In this document: piece by piece, positions 55,696 through 63,500 of the stretch
Layout of the letters: each line of letters opens with the position of its first letter
Numbering within the stretch: position 1 is the first letter of the stretch
Source: an uncultured Oscillospiraceae bacterium
Lineage (GTDB): Bacteria > Bacillota > Clostridia > Oscillospirales > Oscillospiraceae
Reading direction: 5' to 3'
Assembly (NCBI GenBank): GCA_944382965.1
Contig: CALWOA010000007.1
Coordinates: forward strand, 1 to 64,000
DNA: 64,000 nt
Notes under the pieces: model-generated
Seen by the model: the letters and a program-made list of their open reading frames with translations, nothing else
The model's database searches: none
What the model was told of the DNA's origin: nothing
Position numbers and translations under genes: made by a program

Positions 55696-56759
55696 AACGA
55701 ATTGCGCTGTGTCTTGCGTTGGTGCTCAGTCTGCTGCTGGCGGCCTGCGCCCCGGCCCCCCAGGCAGAGGCCGCCCCCACCCGGGAGTTTACCGACTCCA
55801 CCGGGCGGACCGTCACCATCCCCGAAACCGTAACCAAAATCGCCATTTCCGGCCCCCTGAGTCAGGTTTACATTCTGCCCTTGGCGGGAGATATGCTGGT
55901 AGGCGTCAGCAACGCCTATGCCGAAGATGCCGCCGAGTATCTGCCCGATTACCTGTTTGAAATCACCGAGATCGGACAACTCTACGGTGGCAAAGGAGAA
56001 ATGGATCTGGAAGCCCTGCTGTCAGCAGCCCCGGATGTGGTCATTGACATTGGTGACGCCAAAAGCACCGTCGTGGAAGACATGGACGCCCTGACGGAGC
56101 AGACCGGCATTCCTTTTGTCCATATTGATGCCACAGTAGCTACGGCTCCGGAGGCCTACCGCCTGCTGGGGCAGCTGCTGGGCCGGGAGGAAAAGGCAGA
56201 GGAATTGGCATCCTGGTGTGAAAATACCTATTCGGAACTGACGAAAGTCATGGAGCAGGTAGATGCCGATGGTGCCCGGAAAACCATGCTCTACTGTCTG
56301 GGCGATAAGGGGACCAATGTAATCGCTGAAGGCTCCTTCCACGCCGAAACCGTGAACATGATGAGCCGGAATCTGGCTGTTGTAGAGGACGTGGTATCCA
56401 ACGGCTTAGGCAACGAAGTGGATCTGGAACAGATTCTGTCCTGGGACCCAGACGTAATCATTTTTGCCCCGGACAGCTGTTATGAGGATGTGGGGACTTC
56501 TGCCCAGTGGCAGGGTGTTCGTGCCATTGCGGAAGGCAACTATTACAAGACCCCCTATGGCCCCTACGGCTGGCTGTCCTCTCCCCCTTCCGTCCAGCGG
56601 TATTTAGGCATGCTGTGGCTGGGTGCCTTGCTGTATCCGGAATATATCCAGTACGATCTGCAGGAAGCGGTCACGGAGTACTATAAGCTTTTCTACGACT
56701 GTGATCTGACGGATGAAGCTTATCAGCATCTGATGGAAAACGCCATGCCCGAAACCTGA
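55692..56759 (+). CDS. substrate-binding lipoprotein, TroA-like fold (MolA/BtuF type)
   Basis: A 355-residue class III binding protein. Lipoprotein signal with lipobox LLLAACAPA (lipidated cysteine at about 19). The mature part starts EFTDSTGRTVTIPETVTKIA, the usual opening of this family; two lobes are joined by a long helix around 150-185. The segment GPYGWLSSPPSVQRYLGMLWLGALLYP (about 297-323) resembles the anion-binding region of MolA-like proteins, which bind molybdate/tungstate. Last gene of the second Mo operon; a hairpin follows 8 bp later. Confidence 0.88.
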   Translation: MKRIALCLALVLSLLLAACAPAPQAEAAPTREFTDSTGRTVTIPETVTKIAISGPLSQVYILPLAGDMLVGVSNAYAEDAAEYLPDYLFEITEIGQLYGGKGEMDLEALLSAAPDVVIDIGDAKSTVVEDMDALTEQTGIPFVHIDATVATAPEAYRLLGQLLGREEKAEELASWCENTYSELTKVMEQVDADGARKTMLYCLGDKGTNVIAEGSFHAETVNMMSRNLAVVEDVVSNGLGNEVDLEQILSWDPDVIIFAPDSCYEDVGTSAQWQGVRAIAEGNYYKTPYGPYGWLSSPPSVQRYLGMLWLGALLYPEYIQYDLQEAVTEYYKLFYDCDLTDEAYQHLMENAMPET

Positions 56760-56766
56760 ACAAAGC

Positions 56767-56815
56767 GCCAGCTGGTACGTTGCTTCTGTACCGGCTGGCA
56801 AATTTTGTCTTTCCT
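56767..56815 (+). terminator. terminator of the second Mo operon
   Basis: Stem GCCAGC-T-GGTAC / GTACC-G-GCTGGC (56767-56778 with 56788-56799), followed by AAATTTTGTCTTT. Confidence 0.7.
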
Positions 56816-56888
56816 GTATGGTCAAATAACAGGATTTGTACAGCATCAGCAGTACCTTTTCATTTCCCAGAAAAATCTTTACACCCTG

Positions 56889-56917
56889 TTCACCACAAGC
56901 AAAGCTTTGTGTATTAC
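56889..56917 (+). promoter_or_regulatory. weak promoter candidate for the alarmone synthetase gene
   Basis: TTCACC (56889-56894), 17 bp, TATTAC (56912-56917). Both elements deviate from consensus. Confidence 0.35.
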
Positions 56918-56963
56918 ACTTTTCGTATTGCACATGAAAATACGGGAAGGATGATCAGCCCAC

Positions 56964-57659
56964 ATGAAAGAAGCGAAAAAGATAGACGAGCTTCCCCGAT
57001 ATCTGGATCGGGAAATACTCAGCCAGGAGATAGTCAGCCCGGAAATGTTATCCTTTCGCAGTGAGGTCAACCGCATTCGCCAGCTCTACAGCAGCGCCAT
57101 GCAGGTAGCCTCCACCCAGCTGAACATCCTGGATGCGGAATTTTCCTCCGTTTATGACCATTCCCCCATTCACCATTTGGAGTGCCGGGTGAAAAAGCTG
57201 GACAGTATCATTGAAAAACTCCTGCGAAAGGGTTACGAGGTCACGCCGGACAACTTTCACCGCATCCGGGACATTGCCGGTATTCGGGTCATCTGCAACT
57301 ATGTGGACGATATCTACTACCTGCGCAATCTGCTCATTGGCAACAGCGGCTTCCAGCTGCTGCGGGAGCGGGATTATATTCAGCAGCCGAAGGAGAACGG
57401 GTATCGAAGTCTGCACCTGATTTTGAATGTGCCGTTCATGATTGCCGAAGGACGGATGGCCCTGCCTGTGGAAATTCAGCTGCGCACCATCGCCATGGAT
57501 ATGTGGGCCAGCCTGGAACATGAGCTGCGCTACAAATCCAACCGGGATTTTTCCACCCAGGAATCCCGGCAGCTGTTGGAGTGCGCCCAAACCCTGGCGG
57601 ATTTGGATCAGAAGATGCAAGTTTTGTTCCGCGGCAAGGAAGACTCCTCGGAAGAATAG
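56964..57659 (+). CDS. small alarmone synthetase, RelA/SpoT domain (RelQ/YjbM type)
   Basis: A 231-residue stand-alone (p)ppGpp synthetase. The RelA/SpoT domain is evident: HLECRVKKLDSIIEKLLRKG (about 72-91), DIAGIRVICNYVDDIY (about 103-118), QQPKENGYRSLHLIL (about 140-154, with the conserved ENGYRSLH), and VEIQLRTIAMDMWASLEHEL (about 169-188). There is no HD hydrolase domain, TGS or ACT domain, so it makes alarmone only. A G-rich RBS (GGAAGGA) precedes the ATG at about 12 bp. Single gene. Confidence 0.92.
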   Translation: MKEAKKIDELPRYLDREILSQEIVSPEMLSFRSEVNRIRQLYSSAMQVASTQLNILDAEFSSVYDHSPIHHLECRVKKLDSIIEKLLRKGYEVTPDNFHRIRDIAGIRVICNYVDDIYYLRNLLIGNSGFQLLRERDYIQQPKENGYRSLHLILNVPFMIAEGRMALPVEIQLRTIAMDMWASLEHELRYKSNRDFSTQESRQLLECAQTLADLDQKMQVLFRGKEDSSEE

Positions 57660-57678
57660 GCAGATTTTGGAACTCTAC

Positions 57679-57701
57679 CGGCAGTAGAATTGCCGTTTTT
57701 T
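57679..57701 (+). terminator. terminator of the alarmone synthetase gene
   Basis: Short stem CGGCA / TGCCG (57679-57683 with 57691-57695) followed by TTTTTT. Confidence 0.6.
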
Positions 57702-57732
57702 CTCTCCTGTGACTTCCGATTTGCCTGGTTTC

Positions 57733-57761
57733 TTTACTTTTTCACCCGAAAGTGTTACACT
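57733..57761 (+). promoter_or_regulatory. promoter candidate of the DegV gene
   Basis: TTTACT (57733-57738), 17 bp, TACACT (57756-57761), 32 bp before the start. Confidence 0.5.
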
Positions 57762-57793
57762 GGTTTTAAGATATTTCACTTGGAGGGGTTTAT

Positions 57794-58663
57794 ATGCCTT
57801 TTACTGTCTTTACTGACGGATGTTCCAATCTGCCCGGGCGGCTGCTTTCGGAGCTGGACATCCGTGTTCTTCCGTGCAGCTACATTCTCGACGGCCAGCC
57901 AGGAACCTTTACCGGAGACATTGACGGTTTGGACACCCACGCCTACTATGATAAGCTCCGCGGCGGCTCCACACTGAAAACCAGCCTGCTGAATACCCAT
58001 CTGTTTCTGGAACATTTCCGTCCGGAACTAGAAGCCGGAAGGGATATTGTGTATGTAGGCATGTCCTCCGGCATCAGCGGCACCATTCAGGCCGCCCGGA
58101 TCGCCGCTGAAGAGCTGTCCGAAGAATTTCCCGATCGCACCGTACGGATTGTGGATTCTCTTGGTGCCGGTTTTGGCACCGGACTTCTGACCTGCCGGGC
58201 TGCAGACCTGCGTAACGAAGGGAAGACCGCAGCTCAAGCCGGTGAGATTCTGGACGGAGAAGTGATGCACCTGCTGCAATACTTTACCGTGGATGATCTG
58301 AACTTCCTGAAACGCACCGGTCGGGTCAGCGGCGCCACCGCTGCCATCGGCACCATTCTGAACATCAAACCCCTGCTTTGGGGCGACGCCACCGGACACA
58401 TTGTCTCCTGCGGCAAATACCGGGGCCGAAAAAAAGCTATGGAAGCCATTGTGGAAATGTACCGCACCAAGGCCGTCCATCCGGAAACCCAGCGGGTTGC
58501 CATAACCCACGGCGACTGTCCCGAGGAAGCCCAGCTTCTTGCTCAGCAGATTCAGGAGGTCTGCCCGCCCAAGGAACTGATTGTCTGTCCTCACGAACCC
58601 TTCACCGGCGCCCATGTGGGCCCGGGCATGCTGGCACTGTTCTTCTTTGGTCAGCACAGATAA
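57794..58663 (+). CDS. DegV family fatty-acid-binding protein
   Basis: A 289-residue DegV (FakB-like) protein, which binds a fatty acid for phosphorylation by the FakA kinase. Typical segments are TDGCSNLPGRLL (about 7-18), a loop where STLKTSLLNTHLFLEHF resembles the TSQPS region, YVGMSSGISGTIQAA (about 87-101), RIVDSLGAGFGTGLL, and DDLNFLKRTGRVSGATAAIG (about 167-186). RBS GGAGGG. No FakA gene is adjacent. Confidence 0.93.
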   Translation: MPFTVFTDGCSNLPGRLLSELDIRVLPCSYILDGQPGTFTGDIDGLDTHAYYDKLRGGSTLKTSLLNTHLFLEHFRPELEAGRDIVYVGMSSGISGTIQAARIAAEELSEEFPDRTVRIVDSLGAGFGTGLLTCRAADLRNEGKTAAQAGEILDGEVMHLLQYFTVDDLNFLKRTGRVSGATAAIGTILNIKPLLWGDATGHIVSCGKYRGRKKAMEAIVEMYRTKAVHPETQRVAITHGDCPEEAQLLAQQIQEVCPPKELIVCPHEPFTGAHVGPGMLALFFFGQHR

Positions 58664-58673
58664 CAAATAACGT

Positions 58674-58711
58674 ACAGGAGGATGCTAAAAAAGCACCTCC
58701 TGTTTTCTTTC
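58674..58711 (+). terminator. terminator of the DegV gene
   Basis: Stem ACAGGAGG-AT-GCT / AGC-A-CCTCCTGT (58674-58686 with 58692-58703), then TTTTCTTT. Confidence 0.8.
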
Positions 58712-58772
58712 TCCAACTTTTCCTGGCAAATTTCGAAGGAATTGTGAACAAACATCGGATACTTTGTGAATT

Positions 58773-58815
58773 TTAGCACTCTAGCCTTGACAGCGCTAAA
58801 ATTCAGTGCTATAGT
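58773..58815 (+). promoter_or_regulatory. hsp20 promoter with CIRCE-like operator
   Basis: TTAGCACTC (58773-58781), exactly nine bases, then CAGCGCTAA (58791-58799): this is the CIRCE layout TTAGCACTC-N9-GAGTGCTAA with two mismatches in the right arm. A consensus-like promoter TTGACA (58787-58792), 17 bp, TATAGT (58810-58815) overlaps it, so an HrcA-type repressor would cover the -35. Confidence 0.7.
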
Positions 58816-58922
58816 ACAGGTGTTCCTTGAAAGAGGAATGAAAAAACCAAACGGTAACAAAAGTTCGCCTACGCCCGACATTCTGTCAGACGCCCACGAA
58901 AGATTGAATGGAGGAATGACTT

Positions 58923-59363
58923 ATGTTGCCTAGCATTTTTGGTGAGAACCTGTTTGATGATTTCTTTACGGATCCCTTTGGTATGATGCCTCGGGGAAAT
59001 GATCCTCTGTACGGCAAACACGCCAGAAACATGATGAAGACCGATGTCCGGGAACTGGACAATACCTATGAACTGGATATGGATCTTCCCGGCTTCAAGA
59101 AAGATGAGATCACTGTGGATCTGAAGAACGGCTATCTGACCGTACAGGCCGCCAAGGGCCTGGACAAGGATCAGCAGGATCAGGCCGGCAATTATATCCG
59201 CAGAGAGCGCTATGCCGGTGTTTGCAGTCGCAGCTTCTATGTCGGCGACACCCTGCGTCCTGAGGATATCGGTGCCAAGTATGAAGACGGCATTCTGAGA
59301 CTGTCCGTACCCAAGGCGGCAAAGCGGGAGCTGCCGGAAAGCACTTCCATCACCGTCCTGTAA
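58923..59363 (+). CDS. Hsp20/alpha-crystallin small heat shock protein
   Basis: A 146-residue small heat-shock chaperone that holds unfolded proteins. The alpha-crystallin domain spans about 38-140: MKTDVRELDNTYELDMDLPG (about 38-57), KKDEITVDLKNGYLTVQA and the closing YEDGILRLSVPKAA with the G-x-L motif. The C-terminal tail ends with SITVL, where the I-x-I/V motif for oligomer contacts is expected. RBS GGAGGAATG. Controlled by a CIRCE-like operator upstream. Confidence 0.96.
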   Translation: MLPSIFGENLFDDFFTDPFGMMPRGNDPLYGKHARNMMKTDVRELDNTYELDMDLPGFKKDEITVDLKNGYLTVQAAKGLDKDQQDQAGNYIRRERYAGVCSRSFYVGDTLRPEDIGAKYEDGILRLSVPKAAKRELPESTSITVL

Positions 59364-59373
59364 TCGAACCAAA

Positions 59374-59405
59374 GCCCTCCGGCGGGAATCGCCGGAGGGC
59401 CTTTT
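59374..59405. terminator. terminator between hsp20 and exonuclease genes
   Basis: Perfect 11-bp stem GCCCTCCGGCG / CGCCGGAGGGC (59374-59384 with 59390-59400) then CTTTTT; probably useful to both convergent genes. Confidence 0.85.
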
Positions 59406-59410
59406 TCTGT

Positions 59411-59962
59411 TTATAATGGGATGTAGTTTTGAATGCTGTGCCCCAGCAGCGCCATGATCCGCAGTTCATCCATGGCGTCATACAGGGCATTATGGGTTTC
59501 GCAATAGCATTCGTCACAGGAAAGCATCCGCAGCATGGATTCTACTCCGTATCCCCGCTTCAATCGGCCGGTGGAAAAGCATGGTGCATGGCGGGGAATT
59601 CGGGGATTGTGCTGCCGGTAGGCCGCCATACGCATAATGTCGTACCACTGCAGATGTCCCAGCTCCGGCAGGTGGTTCCGGTCAAACCCGGCGTTGTAGG
59701 CAAACATCCGCTGGACATCGTAGCCGCCCAGGAGGTCCTTCAGCTCCTTCAGGGCTTCCCGCCGACTGCAAATGCTGGGCTTCAAGCGGCTGTCAGGAAA
59801 CAAGACGCTGCTGAACATTCCCCCAGCCTGGTATTCCGGGGTAATAACGTGATATCGTGCATCCACCATTTGAAAGCGGTCACTGTCTGCAATGATGGTG
59901 CCGATGGACATCACACGGTTGTCCCAAGTAGTCTCCGTGTCAATGACTGCAAAATACTCCAT
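59411..59962 (-). CDS. exonuclease-superfamily (DEDD) protein
   Basis: A 183-residue protein with the DEDD exonuclease fold: motif I FAVIDTETT (about 4-12, D-x-E), a middle aspartate in FAYNAGFDRNHLPEL (about 87-101), and a final block ETHNALYDAMDELRIM (about 155-170, H-x4-D type). Similar to the DnaQ/RNase T group but short and divergent. It may cut nucleic acid from the 3' end; the substrate is unknown. ATG at 59962; lies 21 bp downstream of the MATE gene on the same strand. Confidence 0.78.
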   Translation of the reverse strand: MEYFAVIDTETTWDNRVMSIGTIIADSDRFQMVDARYHVITPEYQAGGMFSSVLFPDSRLKPSICSRREALKELKDLLGGYDVQRMFAYNAGFDRNHLPELGHLQWYDIMRMAAYRQHNPRIPRHAPCFSTGRLKRGYGVESMLRMLSCDECYCETHNALYDAMDELRIMALLGHSIQNYIPL

Positions 59963-59983
59963 TTCTCTCTCCTCTTTTGGGGA

Positions 59984-61321
59984 TCAAACCCCTCTGGATC
60001 TGTTCCGCCGCAGGTAAAACAGCACGCCTGCCCCATCTGCCAGGAACCAGCCAATGGGAATGGAGCACCAAATGGCAACCACGCCCAGGGGCGTTGTGGG
60101 TGCCAGGGCGTAAGACAACACCACCCGGGTGCCCAGGGAGATGATGGTCAGAATCAGGGAGATATGGGGTTTTCCCACGCCCCGGAAATAACCGTACCAG
60201 AGGAACAGCACGCCGATGCCGACATACATGGCCCCTTCAATCCGCAGATACCGAATACCTTCTGCCACAATGGCAGTCTCTTCCGGGTCAATGAACAGCA
60301 GCATCAGATTCCGGGCAAACAGCCAGATCAGCACCGAAATCACGGCACAGAACAGCGCCGACACCAAAAAGGAAATTTTCGTTCCCTGGCGGATCCGCTC
60401 TTCCTGCTTGGCCCCGTAGTTCTGGGAGACGAACATGGAATAGGCATTGCCAAACTCCTGTGCAGGCATGTAGGCAATGGTATCAATTTTTACTGCGGCG
60501 GCAAAGGATGCCATGATGGTGGCGCCGAAACTGTTGACCAGCCCCTGAATCATCAGGATGCCAAAGTTCATCACTGACTGCTGGATGCCGGTGGCTACAT
60601 CGTTGAGGATGATTTCTTTCAGTCTGGGCATGTTCCACTTTCTGCTTTCTTTATCCAGCCGCAGCAGCGGAAGCCTCCCTGCCGCATATACCGCAATGCC
60701 CACACCAGAGGCCGCCTGGGCAATCACCGTAGCCCAGGCGGCACCGGCTACGCCCATATGCAGACCGGCTACAAACCAGATATCCAAAACCACATTGATA
60801 AGGGAAGAAATGGCCAGGAAAATCAGCGGCACCACCGAATTGCCCATAGCACGGAGCAGAAAGGAAAAGAAGTTATACAAAAAGACAAACAAAATTCCCA
60901 CAAACACCGCTGCCACATACTCCCGGGTCATGTCCATCAATTCTGCGGGGGTTTGCAGCAGTTTCAGAATCGGCTCCATCCCTGGGTAGAGAATCAGGTA
61001 CAGCCCAACCGTTACCGCCAGAATAAACCAGAACGACAGCCAGATATCCCCTTTCAGCTTTTCTTCGTCTCTGGCGCCGTAATCCGTGGAGAAAAACGCG
61101 CCGCTGCCCATGCAAAGCCCGATGATGATGGAGGTCAAAAATACCATCAGCGTATAGGCTGACCCCACCGCTGCCAGAGCGTTGGCACCAATGCATTTGC
61201 CCACCACCAGGGTATCCACCAGATTGTAGATCTGCTGCAGCAGGTTTCCTGCGATCATAGGCAGGGAAAACCGCAGCAGCTTCTGGAAAATAGGACCCTG
61301 GGTCAGATTCTCTTCTTTCAA
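59984..61321 (-). CDS. MATE family efflux transporter
   Basis: A 445-residue multidrug/toxin extrusion-type exporter with twelve predicted helices. Typical parts: FSLPMIAGNLLQQIYNLVDTLVVGKCIG (about 18-45), ALAAVGSAYTLMVF, and the repeat-half segment QQSVMNFGILMIQGLVNSFG (about 248-267). It uses a sodium or proton gradient; the substrate cannot be told. It starts with TTG at 61321, with GGAGGT 7-8 bp upstream, an unusual start that may lower expression. Confidence 0.93.
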   Translation of the reverse strand: MKEENLTQGPIFQKLLRFSLPMIAGNLLQQIYNLVDTLVVGKCIGANALAAVGSAYTLMVFLTSIIIGLCMGSGAFFSTDYGARDEEKLKGDIWLSFWFILAVTVGLYLILYPGMEPILKLLQTPAELMDMTREYVAAVFVGILFVFLYNFFSFLLRAMGNSVVPLIFLAISSLINVVLDIWFVAGLHMGVAGAAWATVIAQAASGVGIAVYAAGRLPLLRLDKESRKWNMPRLKEIILNDVATGIQQSVMNFGILMIQGLVNSFGATIMASFAAAVKIDTIAYMPAQEFGNAYSMFVSQNYGAKQEERIRQGTKISFLVSALFCAVISVLIWLFARNLMLLFIDPEETAIVAEGIRYLRIEGAMYVGIGVLFLWYGYFRGVGKPHISLILTIISLGTRVVLSYALAPTTPLGVVAIWCSIPIGWFLADGAGVLFYLRRNRSRGV

Positions 61322-61495
61322 CGTTGTACCTCCGGTTGTTTTCTTACTATGTTATACCGGAAAACAGGGAAATTGCAAGAGGGAAATTGGAAGTTTTCTT
61401 CCAGTTGGACCTCGCTTTTGCAAGGAAAATACACCACCGTAAATAAGCGCTCGAAACCCTCCGCCAGATATTCTCACGGAAGGGGCTCAAAATAT

Positions 61496-61516
61496 GTTAT
61501 GAATTTTATTCATAAC
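61496..61516. promoter_or_regulatory. palindrome upstream of the LysR gene
   Basis: GTTATGAAT-TTT-ATTCATAAC, perfect 9-bp arms, about 40 bp before a TATAAT-like -10 (61558-61563) of the LysR gene at 61607. A plausible autoregulatory LysR site. The rest of 61322-61606 shows no gene. Confidence 0.55.
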
Positions 61517-61606
61517 TATATGAAAAATAACAGCTACCAAAATCACAAAATCTGCGCTATAATGTGAACCGCAGTTAGGGAATTCCAAAAGATTGCGAGG
61601 CAGAAA

Positions 61607-62542
61607 ATGCTGGATATATCCGTAAAACAAATGAAATACGCAGTGGAGATTGGTCGCTGCGGTTCCATCAACCAGGCCGCCCAGAACCTGTATGTTACCC
61701 AGTCCAGTCTGAGTAAGGCTATGAAGGAATTGGAAAGCGTACTGGGATATGCCGTCTTTCACCGCAGCCCCGGCGGCACCACGGTGACCAAAGAAGGCCG
61801 GGAGTTTTTGCAGATTGCCGAAGAAGTAGTCTACAAATTGGATTACCTGGAACGCCAGATCCATCTGCGGAAGGATCAGCAGGCTTCCATTAATATCTCC
61901 ATCCCCCGGGCGACTTATATCACTTACGCCTTTACGGAATTCTTTAAGGAAATCCAGAATTTGGAGCAAATTCAAATCAATTTCTCCGAAACCAACTCTG
62001 CCGAAGCGGTGGACAACATTCTTCATCACGGTTTTCATCTGGGCATCATCCGCTATCCGGATGTTCTGGAAGAAAACACAATCCACACCCTACAGCAGAA
62101 AAAGCTCCGTTTCCGGCGAATCTGGACCTTTGACTACATGCTCCTGGTTTCCAAAGCCTCCCCGCTGGCCAGCCACTCCGAAATCCATCCCAGCGATCTG
62201 CATGGATATATTGAGCTGCTGCATGGTGATACCAGCAACACCTTCCTGCCGGAACGTGCCGATGGTCCCGGCCAGGAGGAATCCGGCAAGCGGATTTACC
62301 TGTACGAGCGAGGCAGTCAGTTTGATTTTCTGAGCAATGTGCCCACCACCTACATGTGGGTATCTCCCCTTCCCGAGAAGGTGCTGCAGCAGCACGAGTT
62401 GGTTCAGATTCCCTGCCCCGATAACCGGTTCCGGTATAACGATATCCTGATCTATCACGAAGATTATCCCTTTGGCGGATATGCGGAGCAATTTTACAAC
62501 GTTCTGCTCCAGACAAAAGACGAAATTGAAAAAACAAAGTGA
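61607..62542 (+). CDS. LysR-family transcriptional regulator
   Basis: A 311-residue LysR-type regulator. N-terminal winged helix-turn-helix: MLDISVKQMKYAVEIGRCGS then QAAQNLYVTQSSLSKAMKELESVLGYAVFHR (about 23-53). The effector domain follows from about 90 (INISIPRATYITYAFTEFF). Target genes are not evident; the MATE gene lies upstream on the opposite strand and a small unknown gene downstream. RBS GAGGCAG. Confidence 0.92.
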   Translation: MLDISVKQMKYAVEIGRCGSINQAAQNLYVTQSSLSKAMKELESVLGYAVFHRSPGGTTVTKEGREFLQIAEEVVYKLDYLERQIHLRKDQQASINISIPRATYITYAFTEFFKEIQNLEQIQINFSETNSAEAVDNILHHGFHLGIIRYPDVLEENTIHTLQQKKLRFRRIWTFDYMLLVSKASPLASHSEIHPSDLHGYIELLHGDTSNTFLPERADGPGQEESGKRIYLYERGSQFDFLSNVPTTYMWVSPLPEKVLQQHELVQIPCPDNRFRYNDILIYHEDYPFGGYAEQFYNVLLQTKDEIEKTK

Positions 62543-62587
62543 TCTGCCCCGGCAGAATCCCACGTTTGCAGAAAGAAGATGCACCAT

Positions 62588-62926
62588 ATGGAAACTGAAA
62601 TGCATGTAACATTACATCCGGTACTTGCGCTGCATGGCTATGCCATGGACTTTTCCCAAGCTCCCGGCAAGGCAACCTATCGCTTTCACGTCAATTCCGG
62701 TGAAATTGAGATTCACCACCATAGCTATGACGGTGTAGCCGGACTGTGGTGCCTGCCTCCGGAATCCGGAGACGACGCAGTTCAGGTTCTGCACAGCGGT
62801 GACGAGGCAGAAATCACCTTTGACAGCCGCGTCCATGACGCCGAGCCGGACTTCATCGAAATTACCAACCACCACTATGGCAAGCGGGCGGAATTTTCCT
62901 ACAGCAAGGTAAAAGAATCCGCTTAA
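62588..62926 (+). CDS. small hypothetical protein, histidine-rich
   Basis: A 112-residue protein that I do not recognise. It is beta-rich with histidines and acidic residues (EIEIHHHSYDG about 41-51, EITNHHYGKRAEF about 94-106). No signal peptide, no membrane helix. ATG 62588 is preferred because AGAAAGAAG stands 9 bp before it; an in-frame ATG at 62579 is immediately next to that sequence. 45 bp after lysR, so perhaps co-transcribed. Confidence 0.6.
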   Translation: METEMHVTLHPVLALHGYAMDFSQAPGKATYRFHVNSGEIEIHHHSYDGVAGLWCLPPESGDDAVQVLHSGDEAEITFDSRVHDAEPDFIEITNHHYGKRAEFSYSKVKESA

Positions 62927-62966
62927 AAAGGCATATCTTCACTGGATTTTTTTCGTTTCTCATTGT

Positions 62967-63000
62967 ATACCCCCGGTTTTCCAAGGAAAGCCGGGGGTAT
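62967..63000. terminator. convergent terminator hairpin
   Basis: Arms ATACCCCCGGTTTTCC / GGAAAGCCGGGGGTAT (62967-62982 with 62985-63000), one mismatch; an A7 run at 62946-62952 region gives U's on the minus strand. Confidence 0.75.
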
Positions 63001-63057
63001 TTCTGTAGCAGCGATTTGAGATTGAAACCGGCAAATCCGAAGGTATCTGCATGGGCT

Positions 63058-63222
63058 TTATGCCCCTACCTCCGCTTTTCCTTTGCCGTTGGTTTGCAGG
63101 CCGGCTGTGTCGTCCACAAGCCCGGCCATTTGATTTTGAATCAGCGCAATGGTATCGTACCCACCGCCTGCGCTGAACAGCCCCATCTGAACATAGAAGA
63201 AAAACGACGCCATGCTCATCAT
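63058..63222 (-). pseudogene. probable remnant of a chromate transporter (ChrA family), 54 residues
   Basis: Minus-strand frame of 54 residues with a good ribosome site (GGAAAGGAAGG) before ATGATG at 63222. Its peptide FFFYVQMGLFSAGGGYDTIALIQNQM (quoted in part: QMGLFSAGGGY, IALIQNQM) strongly resembles the start of chromate-transporter domains (KIGLFSFGGGYAxxPLIQ). After about 30 residues the match is lost and the frame ends at 63058 in KAEVGA, with no continuation seen downstream. Chromate transporter genes in Clostridia are often divergent from a LysR gene, as here (63501). Could instead be a genuine small membrane peptide. Confidence 0.5.
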
Positions 63223-63406
63223 ATCCGTACCTTCCTTTCCGCATTACAGCTGACCCGGCATGTAAAATTCAGGCCGTAGTTGCCAGGAAATCCACCGTTA
63301 AAGCTGCCCCACCAAACAGAAACACTTGCACAAAATCGCTGCCACATCTGTGGGGGTGCCTGGTGTACCTCTCCCGGAAAATCTTTCCTTTGTTTTCGTT
63401 GCCGTT

Positions 63407-63474
63407 ACTATACCACAGAATATTCATAATGAAAAATTATTTATCTTTATTTCATTATAAATCTGTGTTATGAT
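63407..63474. promoter_or_regulatory. divergent promoter region with inverted repeat (LysR target candidate)
   Basis: Inverted repeat ATAATGAAA (63426-63434) ... TTTCATTAT (63450-63458), 15-base centre. On the plus strand TTTATT (63446-63451), 17 bp, TATGAT (63469-63474) leads to the LysR gene; on the minus strand a TATAGT -10 (63407-63412) leads towards the chromate-transporter remnant. No gene is seen in 63223-63500. Confidence 0.5.
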
Positions 63475-63500
63475 AAAGTCAAAAAAAGAGGAGGGGCACC

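Noticed and set aside
62960-63244. 94-residue minus-strand frame overlapping the chromate-transporter remnant
   Set aside because: Arginine-rich out-of-frame translation running through the terminator hairpin; the 54-residue frame has the ribosome site and a recognisable family segment.
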